64,000 bases of DNA from Lachnospiraceae bacterium (GCA_902363825.1 CABJBK010000002.1:62001-126000); one strand, 5' to 3'; shown: positions 8,458 through 18,890, counted from the stretch's first letter. The notes: a model not told the origin generated them from the letters alone. Translations and numbers: made by a program.

Positions 8458-9720
8458 TTGAATACAAAAAAGATTTATGACGTTGTTGTCGTGGGCGGAG
8501 GAGCCGCAGGAATGACAGCAGCGATCTTTGCGGCAGAACGCGGAGCCGGCGTGCTGCTTTTAGAACACATGGAACAGATCGGCAAAAAGATTCTGGTAAC
8601 CGGAAACGGAAAATGCAATTATACCAATCGGATGCAGGAAGTCTCTCATTATCGTGGGGACGAACCTGCTTTTGTCATGTCGGCATTTGCGCAGTTCGGA
8701 TTAGAACAGACGCTTGCTTTTTTTGAGGAGCTTGGCATTTATCCAAAAGAAAAGAACGGATATTTCTATCCGGCGAGTGAACAGGCCTCTTCGGTTTTGG
8801 AAGTGATGAAGATGCGGCTGCAAAGACTCGGGGTGACCATACACTGCGGAGTCGGCATACGGTCGATCGAAAAAACGGATGGAAGCTTCTGTTTTGACAC
8901 CAAAAGCGGATGCTATTTCGGGAAAAACTGTATCCTTGCGACCGGTGGCTATGCGGCAAAAAAGACCGGAAGTGATGGAAGCGGTTTTATCTACGCGAAA
9001 AAATTCGGTCATCACCTTTCCGAGCCGGTTCCCGCACTGGTTCAGCTTGTTGCGAAGCCTCCGTTTGAAAAAGAAATGGCCGGCGTGCGCACGGCGGCAA
9101 ATGTGAAGCTCTTTGCGGATGGCGTGCTGCTGCATCAGGACACCGGGGAAGTGCAGCTGACCGATTACGGCATATCCGGCATACCGGTCTTTCAGGTGAG
9201 CCGTTTTGCTGCAAAAGCGCTTGCCGCAGGCAAAGAGGTATGCGCGTATCTGGATTTCTTCCCGACGGCGGATGAGACAGCGCTTACCAGAATCTTAAAG
9301 AACCGGTTTTATCAATCGGGGATCGGAAAGTCCGCAAAAGAGGCTCTGGTCGGCCTCTTTGCGGATAAGCTTTCCGGTGTTTTCTTAAAACGCAGTCAGA
9401 TCGCATGGGATATGCCGGCAGAACGTGTTACGGATGCGCAGTTAGCGGAGTTAAACCTAAAGATCCGGCAGTTTGAAGTAAAAATCGCGCGAACCAATAA
9501 ATTTGACGCGGCACAGGTGACAGCGGGCGGCATACTTACGAAAGAGTTAAACGATAAAAGTATGGAATCCAGACTGGTGCCGGGGCTTTTTTTTGCGGGC
9601 GAAATGATCGATATTGACGGAGAATGCGGCGGCTATAATTTACAGTGGGCATGGTCGAGCGGAGCGGTGGCTGGATGCGCGGCGGCAGAACGTGCCGGAA
9701 AGGAATGCAAAAAGAGATGA
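8458..9720 (+). CDS. HI0933-family (BaiN-like) FAD/NAD(P) flavoprotein
   Basis: A 420-residue flavoprotein of the HI0933/YhiN family. The Rossmann FAD motif VVVGGGAAGMTAA begins at residue ~9, and the family signature GKKILVTGNGKCNYTN follows. Near the C-terminus, FAGEMIDIDGECGGYNLQWA matches the second FAD-contact motif of the family. Relatives include BaiN, proposed in bile-acid dehydroxylation, but most members have no proven substrate. The start is TTG 8458 because an upstream ATG reads into a stop. The stop overlaps the next gene's ATG (ATGA at 9717), which indicates coupling to another FAD enzyme. Confidence 0.9.
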   Translation: MNTKKIYDVVVVGGGAAGMTAAIFAAERGAGVLLLEHMEQIGKKILVTGNGKCNYTNRMQEVSHYRGDEPAFVMSAFAQFGLEQTLAFFEELGIYPKEKNGYFYPASEQASSVLEVMKMRLQRLGVTIHCGVGIRSIEKTDGSFCFDTKSGCYFGKNCILATGGYAAKKTGSDGSGFIYAKKFGHHLSEPVPALVQLVAKPPFEKEMAGVRTAANVKLFADGVLLHQDTGEVQLTDYGISGIPVFQVSRFAAKALAAGKEVCAYLDFFPTADETALTRILKNRFYQSGIGKSAKEALVGLFADKLSGVFLKRSQIAWDMPAERVTDAQLAELNLKIRQFEVKIARTNKFDAAQVTAGGILTKELNDKSMESRLVPGLFFAGEMIDIDGECGGYNLQWAWSSGAVAGCAAAERAGKECKKR

Positions 9721-11312
9721 TAAGACTTTCGCAGGTCAAGGTGCCATTGCAGCACCGGGACGATGATATCAGAAAAAAATGTGCGAAACTGCTTCGGATC
9801 GCACCGGCGGATATTGAAGCCATGCGTATTGTGAAAAAATCAATCGACGCGCGGAAAAAACAGGAGATTTCTTATGTGTATACGGTCGATGTGAAGGTGA
9901 AGCAGAATGAAACGAAAGTAATCGCGCATACAAAAGGGCAGTCTGCCACGATCGCGGTGGATCATCCCTATCGTTTCCCGGAAAAAGGAAGTGAACCGCT
10001 TGCAAAAAGACCGGTCGTGATCGGGCTTGGACCGGCAGGACTTTTTGCGGCTTACGCACTTGCACGGCATGGCTATTCCCCGCTTGTGTTTGAGCGCGGG
10101 CAGTGCGTGGAGGTAAGAACCAAAGATGTCCTGCGTTTCTGGGAAAGCGGCGTGTTAGATCCGGGTTCGAACGTACAGTTCGGCGAGGGCGGCGCAGGTG
10201 CGTTTTCCGATGGAAAATTAAATACGCTGGTAAAAGATCCTCTCGGACGCAACCGCAGGGTGCTGGAACTTTTTGTGGAAGCCGGAGCGCCATCGGAGAT
10301 CCTCTATGACGGCAAGCCGCATATCGGGACAGATGTTCTGGTCAGCGTGGTTGCCAATCTGAGAAAAGAGATCATCCGTCTTGGCGGGGAGATCCACTTT
10401 GAATCGGAAGTGACGGATTTTGAGACGGCGGATGGAAAGATCGTTTCTGTTACGGTAAACGGAGTGGAACGCTATCCGGCGGACGCAGTGATCTTTGCCA
10501 TTGGGCACAGCGCACGAGATACGTTTGCGCTGTTAGAGCAGAAACAACTTGTCATGGAAGCAAAGGCATTTGCGGTCGGATTCCGTGTGGAACATCCGCA
10601 GAGCATGATCAACCATGCGCAGTACGGGGACGCGGATATGCGTTATCTCCCGACAGCACCCTATAAACTGACCGCACAGACTCCGGTCGGACGGGGCGTA
10701 TACTCTTTTTGTATGTGTCCGGGCGGCTTTGTAGTCAACGCGTCTTCCGAGGAAAGCCGGCTGGCGGTCAATGGCATGAGTTATTATAAAAGAGACAGTG
10801 CCAATGCAAACAGCGCGATCATCGTTTCGGTCACACCGGCAGATTATCCGGGAAGCGGAGCGCTTGCCGGCGTGGCATTTCAGCGGGAACTTGAGGAAAA
10901 GGCATATAGGCTCGGAAAAGGCGGCATCCCGCAGCAGCTTTTTGGAGATTATAAGGAAAACAGGGCATCTGACGCGTATGGCGCGTTTGAAAGCTGCGCG
11001 AAAGGCAGGACGACCTTCGCCAATCTGCGCGGACTGTTAAAAGACGAAATGGAACAGGCGTTTTTGTCCGGAATGGAACGATTCGGGCAGAAGATCCGGG
11101 GATTTGACCGGGCAGATGCGATCCTTTCGGGCGTGGAGAGCCGGACCTCGTCACCGGTGCGCATTACAAGAGATGAGTTATTTGAGAGTAATATAAAGGG
11201 AATCTATCCCTGCGGAGAGGGCGCTGGTTACGCGGGCGGCATTATGTCCGCGGCAATGGACGGACTGAAGGTTGCCGAAGCGATCGCAGGCAGATATGAT
11301 CCGAAATTTTAA
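9717..11312 (+). CDS. FAD-dependent oxidoreductase (COG2509-type)
   Basis: A 531-residue protein with an N-terminal ~90-residue domain rich in Lys/Arg, then an FAD-binding Rossmann fold (VVIGLGPAGLFAAYALA at roughly 100) and a long substrate domain ending in GIYPCGEGAGYAGGIMSAAMDG. This layout matches the uncharacterised NAD(P)/FAD-dependent dehydrogenases next to mutS in many Clostridia. A longer frame opens at 9645, but ATG 9717 overlaps the upstream stop as ATGA and has GGAAAGGA before it, so it is preferred. The substrate is unknown. It lies 27 bases before mutS. Confidence 0.9.
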   Translation: MIRLSQVKVPLQHRDDDIRKKCAKLLRIAPADIEAMRIVKKSIDARKKQEISYVYTVDVKVKQNETKVIAHTKGQSATIAVDHPYRFPEKGSEPLAKRPVVIGLGPAGLFAAYALARHGYSPLVFERGQCVEVRTKDVLRFWESGVLDPGSNVQFGEGGAGAFSDGKLNTLVKDPLGRNRRVLELFVEAGAPSEILYDGKPHIGTDVLVSVVANLRKEIIRLGGEIHFESEVTDFETADGKIVSVTVNGVERYPADAVIFAIGHSARDTFALLEQKQLVMEAKAFAVGFRVEHPQSMINHAQYGDADMRYLPTAPYKLTAQTPVGRGVYSFCMCPGGFVVNASSEESRLAVNGMSYYKRDSANANSAIIVSVTPADYPGSGALAGVAFQRELEEKAYRLGKGGIPQQLFGDYKENRASDAYGAFESCAKGRTTFANLRGLLKDEMEQAFLSGMERFGQKIRGFDRADAILSGVESRTSSPVRITRDELFESNIKGIYPCGEGAGYAGGIMSAAMDGLKVAEAIAGRYDPKF

Positions 11313-11339
11313 CAGATACATTAGGAAGGAAGTAAAAAA

Positions 11340-13985
11340 GTGGCAGAATTTACACCGATGATGCAGCATTATCTAAAAACAAAAGAGGAAAACAAAGACT
11401 GCATCCTGTTTTATCGTCTCGGGGATTTTTATGAGATGTTTTTTGAGGATGCAAAGATCGTGTCAAAGGAACTGGAACTGACACTGACCGGGAAAAGCTG
11501 TGGCATGGAAGAACGGGCGCCGATGTGCGGGATCCCCTACCATGCGGTAGACAGTTATTTAAACCGGCTGGTCAAAAAGGGATACAAAGTTGCGATCTGC
11601 GAGCAGGTGGAAGATCCGAAATTCGCAAAAGGCATGGTAAAGCGTGAGGTTACAAGGATCGTCACGCCGGGAACCAACATTGACGCGCAGGCGTTAGATG
11701 AGACCAAAAACAATTATCTGATGTGCATTGTCTATATGGCAGATAAATACGGGGTATCCACTGCGGATATCACGACCGGCGACTATTATGTGACAGAGGT
11801 GGAGACCGAGCGGAAACTGATGGATGAGGTCAATAAATTTTCTCCATCGGAGATCATCTGCAATGAACCGTTTTATATGAGTGGCGTGGATATCGACGAT
11901 ATGAGAAACCGTCTCGGCATCTCGGTATCTGCACTGGAATCCTGGTACTTTGCGGATGAACAGGCAAAGCGGACGCTGCTAGAGCATTTTAAAGTGGCAT
12001 CACTGGAAGGTCTCGGACTGAACGATTATGACTGCGGAGTGATCGCTTCCGGCGCGCTTCTTTCGTATCTTTACGAGACACAGAAAAATTCGTTGGACAA
12101 TCTGACTGCCATACATCCTTATTCCACCGGAAAATTCATGATCATCGACAGCTCTACCAGAAGAAACCTGGAACTTGTAGAGACTTTACGGGAAAAGCAG
12201 AAGCGCGGATCCCTGCTCTGGGTGCTGGACAAGACAAGAACGGCAATGGGTGCGCGCATGCTGCGTTCTTTTGTCGAGCAGCCACTGATCGACCGCGCGG
12301 AGATCGAAGCCCGTTATGACGCGGTTGGAGAGCTGAACAAAAACGCGATCACAAGAGAAGAGATCCGCGAATACTTAAATCCGGTCTATGACCTGGAACG
12401 CCTTGTAACACGGGTGACTTATCAGACAGCAAGTCCGAGGGATCTGATCTCTTTTAAAAATTCGATCCGTATGCTTCCGCCGATCCGTACACTGGTCGGT
12501 GATTTCGCCTCACAGGAACTGAAAATGCTTTATGAAAATCTGGATACTCTGGATGATATCTTTGCGCTGATTGATGCGGCAATCGATGAAGAGCCACCGC
12601 TCACCGTCCGGGAAGGCGGCATTTTAAAAGAGGGTTATAACGAAGAAGTGGACAGACTCCGCAAGGCAAAGACAGACGGGAAATCCTGGCTGGCTGATCT
12701 TGAGAGCAAGGAGCGGGAAAAGACCGGGATCAAGAATTTAAAGATCAAATACAACAAGGTATTTGGCTACTATCTGGAAGTGACCAATTCCTATAAAGAC
12801 CTTGTGCCGGATTACTATATGCGCAAGCAGACACTCACAAATGCCGAACGGTATATCACGCCGGAATTAAAAGAGATGGAAGATACTATTCTTGGAGCGG
12901 AAGACCGTCTGGTTCAGTTGGAATATGAGCTGTTCCGTGAGATCCGGGATAAGATCGCCGCGGAAGTGGTAAGGATCCAGAGAACGGCAAAGGCGGTGGC
13001 AAAACTCGATGTGTTCGCGTCACTTGCCGTAGTGGCGGAGCAGAATAATTACTGCCGTCCGAAACTCAATGAAAACGGAACGATCGACATCAAAGACGGC
13101 AGACATCCGGTAGTGGAAAAAATGATCAATAACGATATGTTCATATCGAATGACACCTATCTGGACAATGGAAAGAACCGGATCGCCATTATCACCGGAC
13201 CGAATATGGCAGGAAAATCCACCTATATGAGACAGACGGCGCTGATCGTTTTGATGGCACAGATCGGAAGCTTTGTTCCGGCAAAGTCAGCGAAGATTGG
13301 GATCGTGGATCGTATCTTTACCCGTGTCGGAGCATCAGATGATCTTGCGAGCGGACAGAGTACGTTTATGGTAGAGATGACCGAAGTCGCCAATATTTTA
13401 AGGAACGCGACATCAAACAGCCTTCTGGTCTTAGATGAGATCGGCCGTGGAACCAGCACGTTTGACGGACTGAGCATCGCGTGGGCGGTTGTGGAACATA
13501 TCAGCAATCCAAAACTGCTCGGTGCGAAGACACTTTTTGCCACACATTATCATGAATTGACCGAGCTTGAGGGAAAACTGGACAATGTACATAATTATTG
13601 TATCGCGGTAAAAGAAAATGGCGATGATATCGTATTTCTGCGCAAGATCGTACAGGGCGGCGCGGATAAGAGTTACGGTATCCAGGTCGCAAAGCTTGCC
13701 GGGGTTCCGGATTCCGTGATCGAGCGCGCAAAACAGATCGTGGAAGAGCTGATTGCAAACGATATCAGCGAAACGGTAAAAAATATTCAGGTCGATCACG
13801 CATCTGCCAGAAAAAAGAAAACCAAATTAGACGAAGTGGATTTGGAACAGATCTCGTTGTTTGATACGGTAAAAGACGATGATATTTTAGAGGAATTAAA
13901 AAATCTGGATCTTGGAAATCTGACACCGATCGACGCGTTAAATAAATTGTACGAATTACAGCATAAAATAAAAAACCGCTGGTAA
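11340..13985 (+). CDS. mutS: DNA mismatch repair protein MutS
   Basis: This is a full-length 881-residue MutS, which recognises base mismatches and small loops and recruits MutL. The mismatch-contact Phe-x-Glu motif is seen in GDFYEMF (28-34; F30, E32). The Walker A motif GPNMAGKS is at 620-627, followed by the Walker B region LLVLDEIGRGTSTFDGLS and the conserved ATHYHELTELE. A C-terminal tail after ~800 fits the dimerisation/tetramerisation region. The start is GTG 11340 behind GGAAGGAAG. It is separated from mutL by 15 bases, and both are likely in one transcript with miaA. Confidence 0.98.
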   Translation: MAEFTPMMQHYLKTKEENKDCILFYRLGDFYEMFFEDAKIVSKELELTLTGKSCGMEERAPMCGIPYHAVDSYLNRLVKKGYKVAICEQVEDPKFAKGMVKREVTRIVTPGTNIDAQALDETKNNYLMCIVYMADKYGVSTADITTGDYYVTEVETERKLMDEVNKFSPSEIICNEPFYMSGVDIDDMRNRLGISVSALESWYFADEQAKRTLLEHFKVASLEGLGLNDYDCGVIASGALLSYLYETQKNSLDNLTAIHPYSTGKFMIIDSSTRRNLELVETLREKQKRGSLLWVLDKTRTAMGARMLRSFVEQPLIDRAEIEARYDAVGELNKNAITREEIREYLNPVYDLERLVTRVTYQTASPRDLISFKNSIRMLPPIRTLVGDFASQELKMLYENLDTLDDIFALIDAAIDEEPPLTVREGGILKEGYNEEVDRLRKAKTDGKSWLADLESKEREKTGIKNLKIKYNKVFGYYLEVTNSYKDLVPDYYMRKQTLTNAERYITPELKEMEDTILGAEDRLVQLEYELFREIRDKIAAEVVRIQRTAKAVAKLDVFASLAVVAEQNNYCRPKLNENGTIDIKDGRHPVVEKMINNDMFISNDTYLDNGKNRIAIITGPNMAGKSTYMRQTALIVLMAQIGSFVPAKSAKIGIVDRIFTRVGASDDLASGQSTFMVEMTEVANILRNATSNSLLVLDEIGRGTSTFDGLSIAWAVVEHISNPKLLGAKTLFATHYHELTELEGKLDNVHNYCIAVKENGDDIVFLRKIVQGGADKSYGIQVAKLAGVPDSVIERAKQIVEELIANDISETVKNIQVDHASARKKKTKLDEVDLEQISLFDTVKDDDILEELKNLDLGNLTPIDALNKLYELQHKIKNRW

Positions 13986-14000
13986 AAGGAGGAAAAAGTG

Positions 14001-15857
14001 ATGCCGAAAATTGAACTGCTCACACAGGAGACGATTGACAAGATCGCGGCTGGAGAAGTGATCGAAAGACCATCCTCCGTGGTCAAGGAGCTGGTGGAAA
14101 ATGCGCTGGATGCCGGAGCAAATGTGATCACCGTTGAGATCAAAGACGGCGGCATCAGCTTTATCCGGATCACAGACAACGGCTGCGGGATTGAAAAAGA
14201 CCAGATCCCGCTTGCGTTCCTGCGTCATTCCACCAGCAAGATCCGCTCCGTGGAAGACCTTCTTACCGTATCTTCCCTGGGGTTCCGTGGAGAAGCGCTT
14301 TCCAGTATCGCGGCAGTCGCACAGGTCGAACTGATCACGAAACCTGTGGGTGCGCTGATGGGTGTGCGCTATGTGATCGAGGGATCCAAAGAAAAAGCGA
14401 AAGAAGAGATCGGGGCGCCGGACGGAACGACATTTTTGATCCGCAATATCTTCTATAATACGCCTGCGCGCAGAAAGTTTTTAAAAACCGCACAGACGGA
14501 GGGCTCGTATATCAGTGGACTGATGGAACATATGGCGCTTTCCCATCCGAATGTCGCGTTTAAATTCATAGCAAATAACCAGACAAAACTCCAGACCTCC
14601 GGAAATGGAAATATCAAAGAGATCATCTACCATATTTACGGACGGGATATCACGGCTGCGCTTATGGAAATCCATGGCGGAAATGAAGAGATAACTATCC
14701 ATGGTTTTGTCGGAAAACCGGTGGTCACCCGCGGAAACCGGAATTTTGAAAATTATTTCATCAACGGGCGCTATATCAAAAGCCGTCTGATCTCAAAAAG
14801 TATTGAGGATGCGTACAAAAACTTTATGATGCTGCATCAGTATCCGTTTACGGTGCTGTACCTCGAGATGGATGGCCAGCTTTTGGATGTGAATGTACAT
14901 CCGGCAAAAATGGAACTCAGATTCCAGAACGGCGAGGGGGTCTATGACTGCCTGCGCAGGACACTGGAAGATGCGCTGTATCACAAAGACCTGATCCCGA
15001 AAGTACCGGTCGCGGAAGAAAAGCCGCTGGTAAAACCGGTTGTACTGCAGCATGCGCCGGAACCTTTTGAGAAAAACCGTATGCCGAAACGGCCGGAGCC
15101 TTCTGTGCCGCAGCATATACCGCAGGCAGTGCATGTGCCGGAACCAAAACCGGAAGAACCCGATGAGAAAAAAATAACAGAACAAAAGCCCGAAGAAGTG
15201 CCGGCGGCAGCAGTGACGCATCAGATGACGCTCGCGGAGGATGTTACCTATGGAGCGCAGTTCCTGCAGGAGGATACAAAAGCCAGAAGAAAGATCATCG
15301 GACAGCTGTTTGATACCTACTGGCTGATCGAATTTGAGGACAAGCTGTTTATCATCGACCAGCATGCGGCACATGAAAAAGTGCTGTACGAAAAGACAAT
15401 GGCGACTTTAAAAACAAAAGAATTTTCTTCCCAGCAGCTCAGCCCTCCGGCAATTTTATCCTTAACCATGCCGGAAGAAGAAATTCTTAAAAAATATTTA
15501 AATGAGTTTGAAAAACTGGGTTATGCGGTTGAACATTTTGGTGGAAGAGAGTATGCTGTATGTGCTGTTCCCGCAAACATTTTCGGGGTGGACGTCAAAC
15601 AGCTTTTTATGGAAATGCTTGGAGATCTGGAAAAGATAAGCGGAAAGCTGACACCGGATATCATTCTTCACCGGGTGGCAACGATGTCCTGCAAGGCAGC
15701 CATCAAAGGAAAACAGAAGATCACGGTAGAGGAAATGGAACAGTTGTTTGATGATCTGATGAAGTTGGAAAATCCGTATAACTGTCCGCATGGAAGACCG
15801 ACGATCATTTCCATGACCAAATATGAGATCGAGAAAAAATTCAAACGAATCGTTTAG
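14001..15857 (+). CDS. mutL: DNA mismatch repair protein MutL (endonuclease type)
   Basis: A 618-residue MutL. The N-terminal GHKL ATPase shows IAAGEVIERPSSVVKELVEN, DNGCGI and the GFRGEALSSI lid. A Pro/Glu/Lys-rich linker (about 335-410) leads to the C-terminal dimerisation domain. That domain contains DQHAAHE...E starting at D453, the DQHA(x)2E(x)4E motif of MutL proteins that nick DNA, as expected where MutH is absent. AGGAGG lies eight bases before ATG 14001; a GTG three bases earlier is less well spaced. miaA follows 11 bases later. Confidence 0.98.
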   Translation: MPKIELLTQETIDKIAAGEVIERPSSVVKELVENALDAGANVITVEIKDGGISFIRITDNGCGIEKDQIPLAFLRHSTSKIRSVEDLLTVSSLGFRGEALSSIAAVAQVELITKPVGALMGVRYVIEGSKEKAKEEIGAPDGTTFLIRNIFYNTPARRKFLKTAQTEGSYISGLMEHMALSHPNVAFKFIANNQTKLQTSGNGNIKEIIYHIYGRDITAALMEIHGGNEEITIHGFVGKPVVTRGNRNFENYFINGRYIKSRLISKSIEDAYKNFMMLHQYPFTVLYLEMDGQLLDVNVHPAKMELRFQNGEGVYDCLRRTLEDALYHKDLIPKVPVAEEKPLVKPVVLQHAPEPFEKNRMPKRPEPSVPQHIPQAVHVPEPKPEEPDEKKITEQKPEEVPAAAVTHQMTLAEDVTYGAQFLQEDTKARRKIIGQLFDTYWLIEFEDKLFIIDQHAAHEKVLYEKTMATLKTKEFSSQQLSPPAILSLTMPEEEILKKYLNEFEKLGYAVEHFGGREYAVCAVPANIFGVDVKQLFMEMLGDLEKISGKLTPDIILHRVATMSCKAAIKGKQKITVEEMEQLFDDLMKLENPYNCPHGRPTIISMTKYEIEKKFKRIV

Positions 15858-15868
15858 GAAAACAGAAA

Positions 15869-16816
15869 ATGAAACGACCATTAATTGTGCTTGCCGGACC
15901 TACGGCAGTTGGAAAAAGTGAATTATCCATTGCGCTTGCAAAACAGATTGGCGGAGCCGTGATATCGGCGGATTCCATCCAGGTATACCGCTATATGGAT
16001 ATCGGTTCTGCAAAGATCACAAAAGAGGAAATGCAGGGGATCGACCATTATCTGGTGGATGAGTTTCTGCCGGATGAAGAATTCCATGTGGTGAAATTCC
16101 AGACCTATGCAAAGAAATATATTGAGGAGATCTACCAAAAAGGACAGATTCCGATCTTAGTCGGCGGAACCGGCTTTTATATCCAGGCGATCTTAAAAGA
16201 CATTGATTTTTCCGAGCAGGAGTGTGATGAAGCTTACCGCGCAGAATTAGAACAGCTCGCGGAAGAAAAAGGAACCGCCTTTTTACATGACATGCTGCGC
16301 CAGGTGGATGAAAAGGCAGCCGGAGAAATTCACGCGAACAATAAAAAACGCGTGATCCGCGCGCTGGAATACTATCATCTGTCCGGGGAAAAGATCTCGG
16401 AACACAATGAACGGGAACGAAAGAAACAGTCTCCTTATAATTTTGCGTACTTCGTTTTAAATGATGACCGGGCGAAGATTTATGAAAAGATCGACCGCAG
16501 GATCGACCAGATGCTGGAACAGGGACTGGTGGACGAGGTGGCACATTTAAAGGAAATGGGTTACGGGAAAGATCTGGTCTCCATGCAGGGACTGGGCTAT
16601 AAAGAGATCCTTGCCTACTTAAACGGGGAGATGTCCTACGAAGAAGCCGTTTATATCTTAAAACGGGATACAAGACATTTCGCGAAAAGACAGCTCACCT
16701 GGTTTAAACGGGAAAAGGATGTCATCTGGGTGAACAAACCGGATTTTGATTACGACAATTCAAAAATTCTGGCATATATGGATCAGATGTTACAGGAAAA
16801 ACAAATTATTAGTTAA
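15869..16816 (+). CDS. miaA: tRNA dimethylallyltransferase MiaA
   Basis: A 315-residue MiaA, which adds the isopentenyl-type group to A37 of tRNAs reading UNN codons. The P-loop GPTAVGKSE occurs near residue 10. SADSIQVYRYMDIGSAK is the conserved substrate-binding segment, and the C-terminal RDTRHFAKRQLTWF is the family's tRNA-contact motif. The length is typical. The mutS-mutL-miaA order is widespread in Firmicutes. The next gene begins 10 bases after the stop. Confidence 0.97.
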   Translation: MKRPLIVLAGPTAVGKSELSIALAKQIGGAVISADSIQVYRYMDIGSAKITKEEMQGIDHYLVDEFLPDEEFHVVKFQTYAKKYIEEIYQKGQIPILVGGTGFYIQAILKDIDFSEQECDEAYRAELEQLAEEKGTAFLHDMLRQVDEKAAGEIHANNKKRVIRALEYYHLSGEKISEHNERERKKQSPYNFAYFVLNDDRAKIYEKIDRRIDQMLEQGLVDEVAHLKEMGYGKDLVSMQGLGYKEILAYLNGEMSYEEAVYILKRDTRHFAKRQLTWFKREKDVIWVNKPDFDYDNSKILAYMDQMLQEKQIIS

Positions 16817-16826
16817 GAGGGATAAG

Positions 16827-18128
16827 ATGAACGAACAGATATTGGAAAAACAGTATGAATCACTTGGAATTTCAAAGGAAGTCTATGCTTTCGGGAAAAA
16901 GATCGAGGATTCTTTAAAAGAGCGCTTCGCAGCGATCGACGCAACGGTGGAATACAATCAGATGAAAGTGATCCGTGCGATGCAAAAAAACAAAGTGAGC
17001 GCGGAATGTTTTAATATTTCGACCGGATACGGATACAGCGATCTTGGAAGGGACACCTTAGAGCAAGTCTACGCGGACTGCTTTCACGGAGAGGATGCGC
17101 TGGTGCGCCCGCAGATCACCTGTGGAACCCATGCGCTTGCGCTTGCATTGATGTCCAATCTGCGCCCGGGCGATGAACTGCTTTCTCCGGTCGGCAAACC
17201 ATATGATACCTTAGAGGAAGTAATCGGTATCCGCCCGTCCAAAGGATCGCTTGCAGAATACGGAGTCACCTACAAACAGGTGGATCTGCTTGCGGACGGC
17301 GGCTTTGACTATGAGGGTATCCGGGCGGCGCTTAACGAAAAGACAAAACTTGTGACGATCCAGCGCTCCAAGGGATATCAGACCAGACCGACGCTTTCGG
17401 TTACTAGGATCGGAGAGCTGATCTCCTTCATCAAGGGCATCAAACCGGACGTGATCTGCATGGTGGACAACTGCTATGGAGAATTTGTAGAAGAAAAAGA
17501 ACCGCTCGAAGCCGGCGCGGATATGATCGTCGGCTCCTTGATTAAAAATCCGGGCGGCGGACTGGCACCGATTGGCGGTTACATTGTCGGAAAGAAAGAA
17601 TGCGTCGAGAATGCGGCGTACCGCCTTACGTCTCCGGGACTTGGGAAAGAAGTCGGCGCGTCACTCGGTGTGATCCAGTCTTTTTATCAGGGATTTTTCC
17701 AGGCACCGACTGTGGTCGGCGGAGCATTAAAAGGCGCGATATTTGCCGCGAATATCTATGAACGTCTCGGATTTCCGGTTATTCCAAACGGAACGGAGAG
17801 CCGTCACGACATCATTCAGGCAGTTACCTTAAATTCCCCGGAAGGCCTGATCGCGTTCTGCGAGGGGATCCAGGCGGCAGCGCCGGTGGACAGCTATGTG
17901 ACACCGGAACCGTGGGATATGCCGGGATACGACAGCAAAGTAATTATGGCGGCAGGTGCGTTTGTACAGGGATCATCGATCGAATTGAGTGCGGATGGCC
18001 CGTTAAAACCGCCGTATGCGGTCTATTTCCAGGGCGGACTTACCTGGTATCATGCCAAACTTGGTATTTTGATGTCTTTACAAAAACTTTATGAACAGAA
18101 TCTTGTTAATAAAGATTTGTTGTGTTAA
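16827..18128 (+). CDS. Methionine gamma-lyase-family PLP enzyme (YnbB type)
   Basis: A 433-residue aminotransferase-fold PLP protein of the family annotated as methionine gamma-lyase (PF06838, Bacillus YnbB). The probable PLP lysine is K240 in GSLIKNPGGG. CMVDNCYGEF provides the Asp that contacts the cofactor ring, and STGYGYSDLGRDTLEQVYA is the N-terminal signature. Despite the family name, the real reaction is unproven in most members. ATG 16827 has AAGAGGGA upstream; an in-frame ATG at 16746 lies inside miaA and is rejected. Its position after mutL-miaA is conserved in Clostridia. Confidence 0.9.
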   Translation: MNEQILEKQYESLGISKEVYAFGKKIEDSLKERFAAIDATVEYNQMKVIRAMQKNKVSAECFNISTGYGYSDLGRDTLEQVYADCFHGEDALVRPQITCGTHALALALMSNLRPGDELLSPVGKPYDTLEEVIGIRPSKGSLAEYGVTYKQVDLLADGGFDYEGIRAALNEKTKLVTIQRSKGYQTRPTLSVTRIGELISFIKGIKPDVICMVDNCYGEFVEEKEPLEAGADMIVGSLIKNPGGGLAPIGGYIVGKKECVENAAYRLTSPGLGKEVGASLGVIQSFYQGFFQAPTVVGGALKGAIFAANIYERLGFPVIPNGTESRHDIIQAVTLNSPEGLIAFCEGIQAAAPVDSYVTPEPWDMPGYDSKVIMAAGAFVQGSSIELSADGPLKPPYAVYFQGGLTWYHAKLGILMSLQKLYEQNLVNKDLLC

Positions 18129-18175
18129 TATTATAGATATGCCTTTCATGCCAAAGAGAGAGCGGAAAGGTCGTT

Positions 18176-18874
18176 ATGTATCCAGATACAATGATGAAAA
18201 ATTTACCGGAAACCGAGAAACCGTATGAGAAATGCAGCCGGTATGGCGCTGAGGTTTTATCCGACGCAGAGCTGATCGCAGTCCTTTTGCGCACCGGCAC
18301 AAAAGGGATCTCTTCGGTGACACTCGCCAGAGAGATCTTAAACTACGAACAGGGCGGGATCTTAAACCTGTACCGCATGAACCGCGAGGAACTGATGCAT
18401 ATTCCGGGGATCGGAAATGTAAAAGCTGTGCAGTTAAAGTGCATGGCGGAGCTATCCAAACGGCTTGCCGTGGCGGATCGAAGCCATCAGCTGAAACTTA
18501 CGGATGCGGCATCTGTTGCAGGCTATTACATGGAACAGCTGCGGCATGAGCAGAAAGAAAAACTTATGGTCTGCATGTTTGACTCCAAGTGTGCCCTGCT
18601 CGGTGATGAAGTGATATCCGTAGGAACCGTGAACGCGTCGCTTACTTCGCCGCGTGAAGTTTTTCTCGCCGCGTTAAAGCGGGGCGCTGTCCAGATCATC
18701 TTACTGCACAATCACCCAAGCGGTTCGCCGTTACCAAGCAGACAGGACGAGGAAGTCACAGAACGCATTCGGCTGTGCGGAGCACTTCTCGGGATCCGTT
18801 TATCCGATCACATTATCATTGGTGATAACAGATATTACAGCTTTAGAGAGGAAGGACTTATCAAACAGGTCTGA
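18176..18874 (+). CDS. radC: RadC/YsxA-family JAB1/MPN-domain protein
   Basis: A 232-residue RadC. It has an N-terminal helix-hairpin-helix DNA-binding region (LMHIPGIGNVKAVQLK at 73-88) and a C-terminal JAMM metal site, seen as H178, H180 and D191 in HNHPSGS...D. Genetic claims of a recombination role were withdrawn for E. coli RadC, so the activity is unsettled. Placement immediately before mreB is typical of Firmicutes. It is separated from mreB by 16 bases. Confidence 0.95.
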   Translation: MYPDTMMKNLPETEKPYEKCSRYGAEVLSDAELIAVLLRTGTKGISSVTLAREILNYEQGGILNLYRMNREELMHIPGIGNVKAVQLKCMAELSKRLAVADRSHQLKLTDAASVAGYYMEQLRHEQKEKLMVCMFDSKCALLGDEVISVGTVNASLTSPREVFLAALKRGAVQIILLHNHPSGSPLPSRQDEEVTERIRLCGALLGIRLSDHIIIGDNRYYSFREEGLIKQV

Positions 18875-18890
18875 AGGGAGCAGAATTATT

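Noticed and set aside
9645..9716. Upstream extension of the FAD oxidoreductase frame
   Set aside because: It lies inside the previous gene; the ATGA overlap and ribosome site favour 9717.
14793..15374. 193-codon open frame opposite mutL
   Set aside because: It is antisense to the well-supported mutL coding sequence, with unusual Arg/His/Phe-rich composition and no start signal.
16017..16673. 218-codon open frame on the minus strand
   Set aside because: It is antisense to miaA, rich in Arg/Pro/Ser as antisense frames typically are, and has no recognisable domain.
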